Source: Bacteroidia bacterium (GTDB taxonomy: Bacteria > Bacteroidota > Bacteroidia > Bacteroidales > Azobacteroidaceae). Taken from it: a stretch of 64,000 bases of DNA. This document shows positions 1-7,502 of the stretch, piece by piece (positions within the stretch are counted from its first letter, which is position 1; every line of letters begins with the position of its first letter). Position numbers and translations under genes: made by a program. The stretch lies in assembly GCA_025999935.1 (NCBI GenBank), contig BNXY01000002.1:1-64000 (forward strand). Reading direction: 5' to 3'. The notes under the pieces were generated by a model. That model saw only the letters and a program-made list of their open reading frames with translations. It was not told where the DNA came from and ran no database searches.

Positions 1-475
1 TGGCTTGAAAAGCTTCTGCCGTTTTGAAACGCCGACTGATGCATCCGATTTTTGTGGTCGCAAAAACATGCACTTGACCGAATCCGTAAACGCCGCGTCT
101 GACCGGTCGCAGTTTGTAGGTCAGAATTTTATCGGCTTTCTTCTCCATTTCCAGCTTGAACAGCAGATCGCGCCTTTGGAAAATGGGCGGAATTTCGTCG
201 ATAATTTCCAATTGAACCGGAAACGAATAGTTATTGGAAAGGAGCAATACGATTTCGTTTTCATCGCCATTGGAAAGCCGTTCAGGGCAGACCCTTTTGC
301 ACCGGATTGTTTCTTTTTTGACCAAGAACAGGGCGCAAAATTCATATCCGCACAACGCAATCAAAATCAGCAGAAGGAATTGCGCCACAGTGAAGATAAA
401 AACACTCTTGAGGCTTGCAATAAAGCAAACGACAATAAAGAGCAGGGCGATATAGAAGCGTTTATTGATAAACAT
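1..475 (-). CDS. DUF58 domain protein, N-terminal part (runs off left edge)
   Basis: The frame starts at 475 and stays open to the window edge, giving about 158 residues. Its ATG overlaps the stop codon of the MoxR gene (TAATG), so the two are translationally coupled. The start MFINKRFYIALLF and the following hydrophobic stretch to about residue 55 form one or two membrane segments, after which comes a soluble beta-rich part (RPVRRGVYGFG), the usual arrangement of DUF58 proteins before their von Willebrand A-like domain. DUF58 proteins are the standard neighbours of MoxR ATPases and are thought to be their partners or substrates; the exact role is not settled. The C-terminal half, including any MIDAS-like motif, lies outside the window. 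Confidence 0.8.
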   Translation of the reverse strand, partial: MFINKRFYIALLFIVVCFIASLKSVFIFTVAQFLLLILIALCGYEFCALFLVKKETIRCKRVCPERLSNGDENEIVLLLSNNYSFPVQLEIIDEIPPIFQRRDLLFKLEMEKKADKILTYKLRPVRRGVYGFGQVHVFATTKIGCISRRFKTAEAFQA

Positions 476-1446
476 TATTTGGGAACTTCCACTTTTTCGA
501 TTAATCGTTTCACAATGGTTCCCGCCGAACGTCCTTCCATCTCGGTTTCGGGCGAAAGAATCAGGCGGTGTTGCAGCACCGGGACGGCGATGTACTTGAT
601 GTCGTCGGGAATGATGAAATCTCGTCCTTGCAACAATGCGTAGGCTTTTGCCGCATTCAGCAGGGCTACGGAAGCTCTTGGCGAGGCGCCGAGGTAAACG
701 GCGGGACTGTTGCGGGTGGCGAGGATAATGTCGGAAATATATTTCAACAGACTGTCTTCGACAATTACTCGGCTGACTAACTTTTTGAAAGCCAGAATTT
801 GTTTTTGGGAAAGCAGGGGCTTGATACTTTTCAACGCGGTCAGTTCCGTATTTTCGTTGTGCCGTTTCAATATAGTAAACTCTTCTTCCGGAGATGGATA
901 ATTGATGATGATTTTCATCAGAAAGCGGTCTAACTGGGCTTCCGGAAGCCGGTAAGTACCTTCTTGTTCGACCGGATTTTGCGTAGCGACTACCATGTAT
1001 AAATCGCCCATTTTTCGGGTAAGGCCGTCGATGGTAATCTGGCGTTCTTCCATCACTTCAAAAAGCGCCGCCTGGGTTTTTGCCGGCGCCCGATTGATTT
1101 CATCAATCAATACGATTTCCGAAAATACGGGGCCTTTGTGAAACTCAAATTCACTGGTTTTCAGGTTGAATACCGAGGTTCCCAATACATCCGAAGGCAT
1201 GAGGTCGGGTGTGAACTGGATGCGGGAATAGTCCGCATCAATCAGTTTGGCGGTCAGTTTCGCCAACAATGTTTTGGCAACACCCGGCACGCCTTCAATC
1301 AAAACATGACCGTTGGCTAAGAGGGCGGTTATTATCAAATCGACACCTTGTTCCTGCCCCACAATAATTGTTCCGATTTGCGCCTTCAATTCTTCCACCT
1401 TTTCCGAAAAAGCGGTTAAATCCATTCTGTTTACTGATTCTTCCAT
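475..1446 (-). CDS. MoxR family AAA+ ATPase
   Basis: 323-residue AAA+ ATPase of the MoxR class. Walker A is GVPGVAKT (about residues 52-59), Walker B is IVLIDEINRA (about 111-120), followed by the MoxR-typical stretch around EVMEERQIT and a sensor region near VATQNPVEQEG. Length is normal for the family. MoxR proteins act as chaperone-like ATPases that help fold or activate partner proteins, commonly carrying vWA domains encoded next door. Here it sits between a DUF4350 gene (15 bp upstream) and a DUF58 gene (overlapping stop/start), within a six-gene leftward operon. The ATPase assignment is firm; the client is inferred from context only. Confidence 0.95.
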   Translation of the reverse strand: MEESVNRMDLTAFSEKVEELKAQIGTIIVGQEQGVDLIITALLANGHVLIEGVPGVAKTLLAKLTAKLIDADYSRIQFTPDLMPSDVLGTSVFNLKTSEFEFHKGPVFSEIVLIDEINRAPAKTQAALFEVMEERQITIDGLTRKMGDLYMVVATQNPVEQEGTYRLPEAQLDRFLMKIIINYPSPEEEFTILKRHNENTELTALKSIKPLLSQKQILAFKKLVSRVIVEDSLLKYISDIILATRNSPAVYLGASPRASVALLNAAKAYALLQGRDFIIPDDIKYIAVPVLQHRLILSPETEMEGRSAGTIVKRLIEKVEVPK

Positions 1447-1461
1447 TTGTTATTTTTTTCT

Positions 1462-2718
1462 TTAAATTTTGTTCATTTTTGTTATTAATTTCATCATTTC
1501 TTCGTCCGAAACAAATGTATCTTCATCAATAGCTCTCAAACTAATCCACAAACGCCTGATTTCATCGACCGGCTGTCCGGTTTTGGACGCCACGCGGAGA
1601 TAGAAATCATAATCCTGCGTTTCATTGATGCTGTCGATTCCATATTTTTGTTTCAATGCTTCGCTCCAATAAATTTGTTTTTTCAGGATGATGTCGGCAT
1701 TGTTGTTCTTCTGAATATAAAGTCCGGCAATGGAACGAACAAAATCCAATATTTTATTGGCCGGTGGTTTTAGAATTGGGATGGACTTTTGTTTCCTTTT
1801 GGCCGTAAAAAACATTAAAACGAAGATGCCGGTCAGCAGGATGTAGAAAGCCCATTTCAAAGACCTTTCATTGAGTATGACACGAAATTCCGACCGGTCT
1901 TTTTCTCCTTGTGAACCGGCTTCATAATATTCGGTACGGACTAAAGGGCGGTTTTTCAGATAAGCCAAATGATGTTGGATATACGTATTGATTGAATCGT
2001 TCAGCATTCCGTAATTGGTAAACGTCCGGGGATTGCTAACCAAAATCAGGTTCCCTTTTCCGATTTGGTAACGGAGGCTGATGATTTTATGTTGTTCATT
2101 TTCTGAAATGATGAAGGTAGAATCCAGATAAACAAAGGGTTTTACAGTATCGTTCGCTTCAAAATAGCGATAGATGAGTTTTCTTGGAAAAGAAAAAGTT
2201 TTTTCTGCATCCGGATTAAACAGGCGAATTTCTGAAACCGGGTCTTCCCGATAGATATTGGGAAGATAATCTTCCGGTGCAAAATGAAACGCTGAAGTGG
2301 AAATATTTAATGTATCGCATAATTTCTTGGGAAAATGTTCTGCAGCAAGCAGGACTGAACCGCCTTTTTCAACGTATTCCAAGAGTATTTCAACGGCTTT
2401 TTCTTCCATAATCAGATTGTAAGCTGTTATCAGAAGATTGTAATTTATCGGATACGAAAACGAATCAGATTCAAAATCTTCGTCCGTATCATTATATAAA
2501 TAGGAATACAAATCTTCGAGACTGTAATAATTATGCTCATAGCCATATTCCAAGGAAGCGGTCAATATTTTGTCGAAGGCATAAGAACCAAAAGGTTGTT
2601 TATCCCTTGTGCTATAAGTCGGTTGCCATTGGTACTCAATGGGCGCCTCTTGATTCGACCAATACATCAACAGGAATAAAAGAATGACGAAAACGATATA
2701 GATAATATTGTTTTTCAT
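1462..2718 (-). CDS. DUF4350 domain membrane protein
   Basis: 418 residues. An N-terminal hydrophobic segment (about 4-20) is followed by a soluble domain that starts with KQPFGSYAFDKIL, typical of DUF4350, and includes a glutamine-amidotransferase-like core around GGSVLLAAEHF. A second membrane segment lies near residues 288-306, and a cytoplasmic helical tail follows. The start overlaps the stop of the DUF4129 gene by 4 bp. Function is not known; the gene travels with MoxR, DUF58 and DUF4129 genes in Bacteroidota, and I infer that it belongs to the same membrane complex. Confidence 0.8.
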   Translation of the reverse strand: MKNNIIYIVFVILLFLLMYWSNQEAPIEYQWQPTYSTRDKQPFGSYAFDKILTASLEYGYEHNYYSLEDLYSYLYNDTDEDFESDSFSYPINYNLLITAYNLIMEEKAVEILLEYVEKGGSVLLAAEHFPKKLCDTLNISTSAFHFAPEDYLPNIYREDPVSEIRLFNPDAEKTFSFPRKLIYRYFEANDTVKPFVYLDSTFIISENEQHKIISLRYQIGKGNLILVSNPRTFTNYGMLNDSINTYIQHHLAYLKNRPLVRTEYYEAGSQGEKDRSEFRVILNERSLKWAFYILLTGIFVLMFFTAKRKQKSIPILKPPANKILDFVRSIAGLYIQKNNNADIILKKQIYWSEALKQKYGIDSINETQDYDFYLRVASKTGQPVDEIRRLWISLRAIDEDTFVSDEEMMKLITKMNKI

Positions 2719-3431
2719 CGGCGGCGAATTTTAATTATCTCTTCGCTTGCCTGCTTGAATCCGGCGAATTTTTCGGCATCGGCATTTCCTTTTCCGTAGC
2801 GGAAATAAACAAATTCCTGCGACAGGTTTTTGAAAAGTTTCCGCAACTCCGTATTTTTTATTTCATAAACGTATTCGTTGACCGTTTTAAAAGCATCGTA
2901 CGAAATCAGTTCTTTTTCATGGAGAATTTTCAAGGTTTTCAGGTATAACCAACGGATGGCGTCTGCATACAGTTCTTCTTTGACCGATTGTTCGGATAAA
3001 GAATCAAAATCTTGATTTACAATGTCTTCGTAATCGACAGTGTAAATCATATTGTTCTTTTTGTTGAAATAGAAAATGCCCGGTTTTTGGATATACAGGA
3101 TTACCAATAGGATGATGATTACAACGATTCCAATGATAAACAGCAATATATTAAATGCTTCCCGTTCTATGGTTTTATCCGCTTTCTTTCTCAGCCAACG
3201 GTTAAATTGTTCGTATAAAGATTGTAAAAAGGATTCTTGCTTGATTGTTTTTTCGTAATAATTGAAAAAATGCTGTTTCTTGAATCGATGGTAAGTCAGC
3301 GAATCGAAAGAAACGGGTTCAAACGGCAGGTTTTCCTTTTTTGCGACTTGAAGCGTATCTTTTCCGTTTACCGAAACAAAGCATCCGGTAAAGAAAACGA
3401 TAAATCCGATTATGACCCACCGTTTTCTCAT
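2715..3431 (-). CDS. DUF4129 domain protein, membrane anchored
   Basis: 238 residues. It has an N-terminal signal or anchor segment (residues about 5-22), an extracytoplasmic stretch, a strong membrane helix near residues 93-116, and a C-terminal domain of helices ending with a YFRYG motif (EFVYFRYGKGNADAEKF), which is characteristic of the DUF4129 C-terminal domain. It overlaps both neighbours by 4 bp (ATGA), so it is translated as part of the MoxR operon. The role is unknown; families with this domain are often found beside transglutaminase-like or MoxR/DUF58 genes. Confidence 0.8.
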   Translation of the reverse strand: MRKRWVIIGFIVFFTGCFVSVNGKDTLQVAKKENLPFEPVSFDSLTYHRFKKQHFFNYYEKTIKQESFLQSLYEQFNRWLRKKADKTIEREAFNILLFIIGIVVIIILLVILYIQKPGIFYFNKKNNMIYTVDYEDIVNQDFDSLSEQSVKEELYADAIRWLYLKTLKILHEKELISYDAFKTVNEYVYEIKNTELRKLFKNLSQEFVYFRYGKGNADAEKFAGFKQASEEIIKIRRR

Positions 3432-4294
3432 AAATTTTCAAAATCGTCAACCTGAGTTTGCAGAGATATGCCTTCTTCTTTTTCCGTAATTGCAAAATAT
3501 TGAAAAGCGAATAATACAATCACGAAAGGAGTTATTATTGCAGTGCTGAAAGATGCAACGGAAGCAGAAATAAAAGTCAGGAAATTATGTTCTCCGGCAA
3601 ATGCAAAGGTTAAGATAGTGTTTGGAATTGAAAAAATCAGTGATACGCCGAAAATGAACACAGAGACTAAAAGGATGACAACAAATGTAGTTCCCCAGTT
3701 TTTAAATCCCAGATTCGTAGCGATTTTAATGGATTCAAAAGCGCTTTTACCGGTAAAAAATGCCGGGAAATAAACCAGAGAAAACGATGGAAGCAAAGCT
3801 ACTACTACAGCTATGTAAATAAATAATGCCAGCGCCATCAGCGGGAAATCATCGGAAGCCAAGGCAAATGCCAACCACCCATACAAAACAGTGATTGCGA
3901 TAAAAATGCCGCCGACAACAAGGTTGATAAGACAGGCTTTCCCGGATAATGGAATCAGGGTAGCTTTCAGGTCATTCCAACCGGATTTTTTCGTTAAAGT
4001 TCCTTCTTCATATTTCAGCAAAACCGTCCCTGTTGTGGCGCATAAGAATATCCCGTATATAAAAGAAGTAATAATATTGACGGCAACTTTACTGAAATCA
4101 AATGCATCTATACTTCCCGAAAAGCTGGTGTAATATTGCATACTATAGCCGGAAATGAGCGACAGTGGAATGGCGATAATAAAAACGTTTTTATATAAAA
4201 CCTTCCAATTTTGTTTTAAAAAGTCGATGGCTGCACTGAAGCGCTCTCCCAAGTTGCGATTCTTGTAAAATTCAATTTTGTGTTCGTAATCCAT
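3428..4294 (-). CDS. multi-pass membrane protein of the MoxR operon
   Basis: 288 residues with about six hydrophobic segments (around residues 35-55, 73-95, 118-140, 150-175, 198-225 and 240-265), flanked by charged cytoplasmic ends (EHKIEFYKNRNLGERF at the start). The pattern resembles the integral membrane domain found in some glycerophosphodiester phosphodiesterase-like proteins and in small 'DUF' membrane proteins next to RDD/SpoIIM genes, but no catalytic motif is visible. It is 6 bp downstream of the SpoIIM-like gene and overlaps the DUF4129 gene by 4 bp. Function unknown. Confidence 0.7.
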   Translation of the reverse strand: MDYEHKIEFYKNRNLGERFSAAIDFLKQNWKVLYKNVFIIAIPLSLISGYSMQYYTSFSGSIDAFDFSKVAVNIITSFIYGIFLCATTGTVLLKYEEGTLTKKSGWNDLKATLIPLSGKACLINLVVGGIFIAITVLYGWLAFALASDDFPLMALALFIYIAVVVALLPSFSLVYFPAFFTGKSAFESIKIATNLGFKNWGTTFVVILLVSVFIFGVSLIFSIPNTILTFAFAGEHNFLTFISASVASFSTAIITPFVIVLFAFQYFAITEKEEGISLQTQVDDFENL

Positions 4295-4300
4295 AATATT

Positions 4301-5281
4301 CTATTGTATTGGTGATAATTCATTTTCTTTTCTACTGTTCATTCTTTTTTGCGGATAAATGAGATAGTAAAAAATCACAAAACCCAAAGAAAAAAGAATG
4401 ATTGCCAAACGGACAAAATCGGATAATTCCGTATGACGGGTTACGAATGATTCTAAAAATCCGGCGATAATAAATATCGGAACAGTTCCGACCACTATTT
4501 TCATGCCTTTTTTTGCGCTTCGTTTGAAAGAATCAATTCGCGAATAGGTGCCGGGAAACAACCAGCCGTTTCCCATGGCGATTCCGGCGGCTCCGGCTAC
4601 AATAATTGCCGAAATTTCCAAAGTCCCGTGTATCCAAATTGTTAAAAACGATTCGTTTAGCAATCCCTGTTCATAAAAGAAATACTGGAAACAACCCAGC
4701 ATTATTCCGTTAGTGATTAAAAGATAGGCGGTTGCAATAGACGTGAAAATTCCGGAGACAAATTCATAGAAAGAAACCCTGACATTGTTTATGGATATTC
4801 CCCAGAACATCGCTCCTTCATTCATTTTTTTATAAACCGCCATAGGGTCGTCGTTCGCTATGTTTTGTATCGTCATATCCACATAATGATCGCCCATAAT
4901 CAAGCGCGGAAAATCCGCATCCTGAGCGGTGGAGAATGCGCCAATCCATACGCTTACGGCAAAAATCAGGAAAGAATAAAGCAATTCTTTTCGCGCTTCA
5001 TACATTACGACCGGCACTTCCTGCTGCCAATAAGTGAAAATCCGGGAAAATTTTTCTTTCTTTTTCCGGTTGATAAACTGATGTAAACGAATGGATAAAC
5101 TATTTAAATAAAAACAAATGCGCGAATTGGGATAATGCGATTGGGCGAAAGAAAGATCGTTGGTAATGTCTATGTAGATTTCGGCCAAAGAATCAGGGGA
5201 TTGTTGTCCGATATTCTTCAAACAATCTTCATAATGTTTCCATTTTACTCTATTTTGGCGGACGAAAAATGCTTCTTTCAT
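4301..5281 (-). CDS. SpoIIM-like (stage II sporulation protein M family) membrane protein
   Basis: 326 residues; first gene of the leftward operon. An N-terminal cytoplasmic helical part (residues 1-95) is followed by several membrane segments, with the family-typical stretch around GTLEISAIIVAGAAGIAMG (about residues 215-235). Bacteroidota do not sporulate; proteins of this family occur widely beside RDD, MoxR and DUF58 genes, so sporulation is not implied. A consensus promoter lies at 5309-5339 just upstream. The family call is good; the function outside spore formers is unknown. Confidence 0.85.
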   Translation of the reverse strand: MKEAFFVRQNRVKWKHYEDCLKNIGQQSPDSLAEIYIDITNDLSFAQSHYPNSRICFYLNSLSIRLHQFINRKKKEKFSRIFTYWQQEVPVVMYEARKELLYSFLIFAVSVWIGAFSTAQDADFPRLIMGDHYVDMTIQNIANDDPMAVYKKMNEGAMFWGISINNVRVSFYEFVSGIFTSIATAYLLITNGIMLGCFQYFFYEQGLLNESFLTIWIHGTLEISAIIVAGAAGIAMGNGWLFPGTYSRIDSFKRSAKKGMKIVVGTVPIFIIAGFLESFVTRHTELSDFVRLAIILFSLGFVIFYYLIYPQKRMNSRKENELSPIQ

Positions 5282-5308
5282 CTAAAAAACATGGATATTA
5301 AAGAAATG

Positions 5309-5339
5309 CAAATGTAAAAAACTTTTTTCTTTTTCCAAA
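5309..5339 (-). promoter_or_regulatory. Bacteroidota-type promoter of the SpoIIM/MoxR operon
   Basis: Read on the minus strand, TACATTTG (5316-5309) matches the -7 consensus TAnnTTTG and is preceded by TTTG (5339-5336) at exactly 19 bp. It lies about 28 bp from the SpoIIM-like start codon. Confidence 0.7.
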
Positions 5340-5348
5340 TATAAACGC

Positions 5349-5356
5349 TAACTTTG
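5349..5356 (+). promoter_or_regulatory. -7 box of the RDD gene
   Basis: TAACTTTG fits the TAnnTTTG consensus, 29 bp before the RDD start codon and divergent from the operon promoter at 5309-5339. No exact -33 TTTG is present. Confidence 0.5.
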
Positions 5357-5384
5357 TCGCGAAATTGTAAAAAATAAAGTAGAA

Positions 5385-6125
5385 ATGGAATCGGTAGGTA
5401 TATTAACCGGACAAAATGTTATCATAAAATACCAAACGGCGACGGTTGTGGAAAGGATGTGCGCATTATTACTGGATTATCTCATCAATTTCGCCTCCCT
5501 TTTTACTATTCTGTTTGCGTTTTTTAAAGTTTTTGAGGATTGGGGTATGCTTTCCGATGGCGTAGAATATACTTTATTCGCTGTATTCGGTATTTTAGCC
5601 ATGTCTTATCATTTTCTTTTTGAATCGATTTTAGGAGGAAAAACACCGGGAAAAATGATTATGAAAATAAAAGTGACCAACCTCGACGGATCAACACCGG
5701 GCATCGGCGCCTATTTTTTGCGCTGGCTGTTAATGACGGTTGACGTACTCCTTCTGTCCGGAAGCATCGGCGCCTTGTTTATTATTTTTTCGACCTATCA
5801 TCAACGTTTGGGCGATTTGGCGGCGGGGACGATAGTCGTAAAAACCAATCCGCCGACATTGCTCGATTTAGATGAATCTTACTATGCGTTTTCGGACGAT
5901 TACGAACCAACGTTTATCAACGTCGAACGCCTGACGGAAGGGCAAATCACATTCATCACGAATCTGCTGATAGACCCGAAAAATAAACCGGCTGTGGAAA
6001 ATTCTATTGATGAATTAGCTGCAAAAGTGAAAAAAATATTAGACGTAGAACCAAAAATAAAAAATCGCCTGTTTCTCGAAACCGTTTTGCGAGATTACAA
6101 CTACTACGCAGCATTGGGAATCTGA
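5385..6125 (+). CDS. RDD family membrane protein
   Basis: 246 residues. The N-terminal half holds three membrane segments (about 28-48, 62-82, 112-140) with the RDD signature residues: Arg in VVERMCALLLDYL, an Asp four to six residues later, and the conserved GGKTPGKMIMKIKV and QRLGDLAAGTIVV stretches. The C-terminal 100 residues are soluble and helical. RDD proteins are small membrane proteins of uncertain, possibly transport-related, role. The gene is divergent from the SpoIIM/MoxR operon, a pairing common in Bacteroidota, so the two units probably work together. Confidence 0.9.
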   Translation: MESVGILTGQNVIIKYQTATVVERMCALLLDYLINFASLFTILFAFFKVFEDWGMLSDGVEYTLFAVFGILAMSYHFLFESILGGKTPGKMIMKIKVTNLDGSTPGIGAYFLRWLLMTVDVLLLSGSIGALFIIFSTYHQRLGDLAAGTIVVKTNPPTLLDLDESYYAFSDDYEPTFINVERLTEGQITFITNLLIDPKNKPAVENSIDELAAKVKKILDVEPKIKNRLFLETVLRDYNYYAALGI

Positions 6126-6236
6126 TACCCCATACTGTCATATCCAAGCACATCATTTGGGTAGTGGCAACTTGGGAAAAATGAATCCAAATCTTTGTGC
6201 CGGAGATAAAAATCAAGCATTTTTAATAAATGATAA

Positions 6237-7352
6237 TCATTTTTTATCAATGACTTTCTTTCTCAACCAGTTTCTAACCGGTTCATCGTACAACTTCAGA
6301 CAAGCATAAGAAACTGCGATGACCGAAACAAACACCAGCAAGGCGCCCCAGTAGGATTCCGCAAATGTAGCTTTGGTTTTTGAAACCCAACCGATCCAAA
6401 GATAGATAATCGGATAATTGACTATATACACCGGATACGACATATCACCCAGAAACTTGCAAATTCGTGAGGCGTATTTGCCCTTTATTTCACCGCTTGC
6501 GCCCCAATAGACAATGAGTGGAAAAATGAGAATAATCACGACAGACTCATACATGCCGTTCATCCAAAGATGTTCTTGGTCGCCAAAACGGGGAATGAAG
6601 AAAACGACTAACAACAGCGCACTGCACCATAGAAAAGCGTTTTTTAATTTTGTCAATTTTCCCAAACGATAAAGCAACAGTCCGGCAAAAAACGGGTATA
6701 TCAAGCGTGTGAAGCCGATACGGAGATGGCCGCCGGTGAATGACCAGCCACCGTCGCCGACACTGCCTGTGGACAGGGTCAAGTAAATGGTGACACAAGC
6801 CGCTAAAAAGACCAATACAGTCAAGAGCTTTGTCGAAAATTTGCGAATAAAAAGTCCATAAAGAATGTTGGCAATGTATTCAAAGAACAACGACCAACAG
6901 GGCGCATCCAAGGTGTACATCTCTTCCCAGCCGCGGATGTCAGCCGATGGCGGCATCGGAATTAAAAACAGGCCAAGCGCCACGAAAAGCAGTAATTTCC
7001 AAACCGGAACATCTGCTATGAGCGGAAATATCGGAGACACTCCAAAATAAAATAACAAGGCGCCCAGTATCATACCCATTACCACCATCGGATGCAGTCG
7101 CACCAATCGCCGTTTGAAAAAATTGCCGAAGCTCATCTTCTTCCAACGGTCATCGTAGGCATATCCTATCACAAAACCGGAAAGCACAAAGAAAAAATCC
7201 ACCGCCAGATAGCCGTGACTCACAAACTTTTCGTAGGGGTCTATGGAATAAGATTCGGCAATGTGAAAGAGAAGTACCACGATGGCAGCCACTCCGCGTA
7301 GCCCATCCAGGATTTCGTAATGGGGTTTTGTAACCAAAGAGTTTTCGTTCAT
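6237..7352 (-). CDS. acyltransferase 3 family (OafA/YrhL-like) membrane protein
   Basis: Starting at the ATG at 7352 (MNENSLVTKPHYEIL) gives 371 residues; an upstream in-frame start at 7421 would only add a 23-residue tail with no family match, so I prefer the shorter form. The LDGLRGVAAIVVLLFHI stretch near the N-terminus, with its conserved Arg and the His of the LLFHI motif, is the hallmark of acyltransferase-3 proteins. About ten membrane helices follow, and the C-terminus ends in basic residues. These enzymes O-acylate sugars or cell-surface polymers; the substrate here is unknown. The gene stands alone, with its own promoter at 7396-7427. Confidence 0.9.
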   Translation of the reverse strand: MNENSLVTKPHYEILDGLRGVAAIVVLLFHIAESYSIDPYEKFVSHGYLAVDFFFVLSGFVIGYAYDDRWKKMSFGNFFKRRLVRLHPMVVMGMILGALLFYFGVSPIFPLIADVPVWKLLLFVALGLFLIPMPPSADIRGWEEMYTLDAPCWSLFFEYIANILYGLFIRKFSTKLLTVLVFLAACVTIYLTLSTGSVGDGGWSFTGGHLRIGFTRLIYPFFAGLLLYRLGKLTKLKNAFLWCSALLLVVFFIPRFGDQEHLWMNGMYESVVIILIFPLIVYWGASGEIKGKYASRICKFLGDMSYPVYIVNYPIIYLWIGWVSKTKATFAESYWGALLVFVSVIAVSYACLKLYDEPVRNWLRKKVIDKK

Positions 7353-7395
7353 GGAATATGAATTTATGTATAACAATTTAGAATGAATCAAGTTG

Positions 7396-7427
7396 CAAAA
7401 ATAAATAAAAAAAAATTGCAAAGCAAA
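7396..7427 (-). promoter_or_regulatory. promoter of the acyltransferase gene
   Basis: Minus-strand TATTTTTG (7403-7396) fits TAnnTTTG, with TTTG (7427-7424) 20 bp upstream. It lies 43 bp before the preferred start at 7352 and downstream of the alternative start at 7421, which supports the shorter protein. Confidence 0.55.
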
Positions 7428-7454
7428 TTCATGGTTTTTTCAAATTATTTACTG

Positions 7455-7462
7455 TATATTTG
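7455..7462 (+). promoter_or_regulatory. -7 box of the GH97 gene
   Basis: TATATTTG matches TAnnTTTG, 40 bp before the start codon. No clear -33 TTTG. Confidence 0.45.
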
Positions 7463-7502
7463 TCCATTAAAAATAATATTATTCATTCAAATTTTTTAAG
7501 TT

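Noticed and set aside
5-643. 212-codon open frame on the plus strand at the left edge
   Set aside because: It is the shadow of the DUF58 and MoxR genes on the other strand, which have family motifs and coupled start/stop codons.
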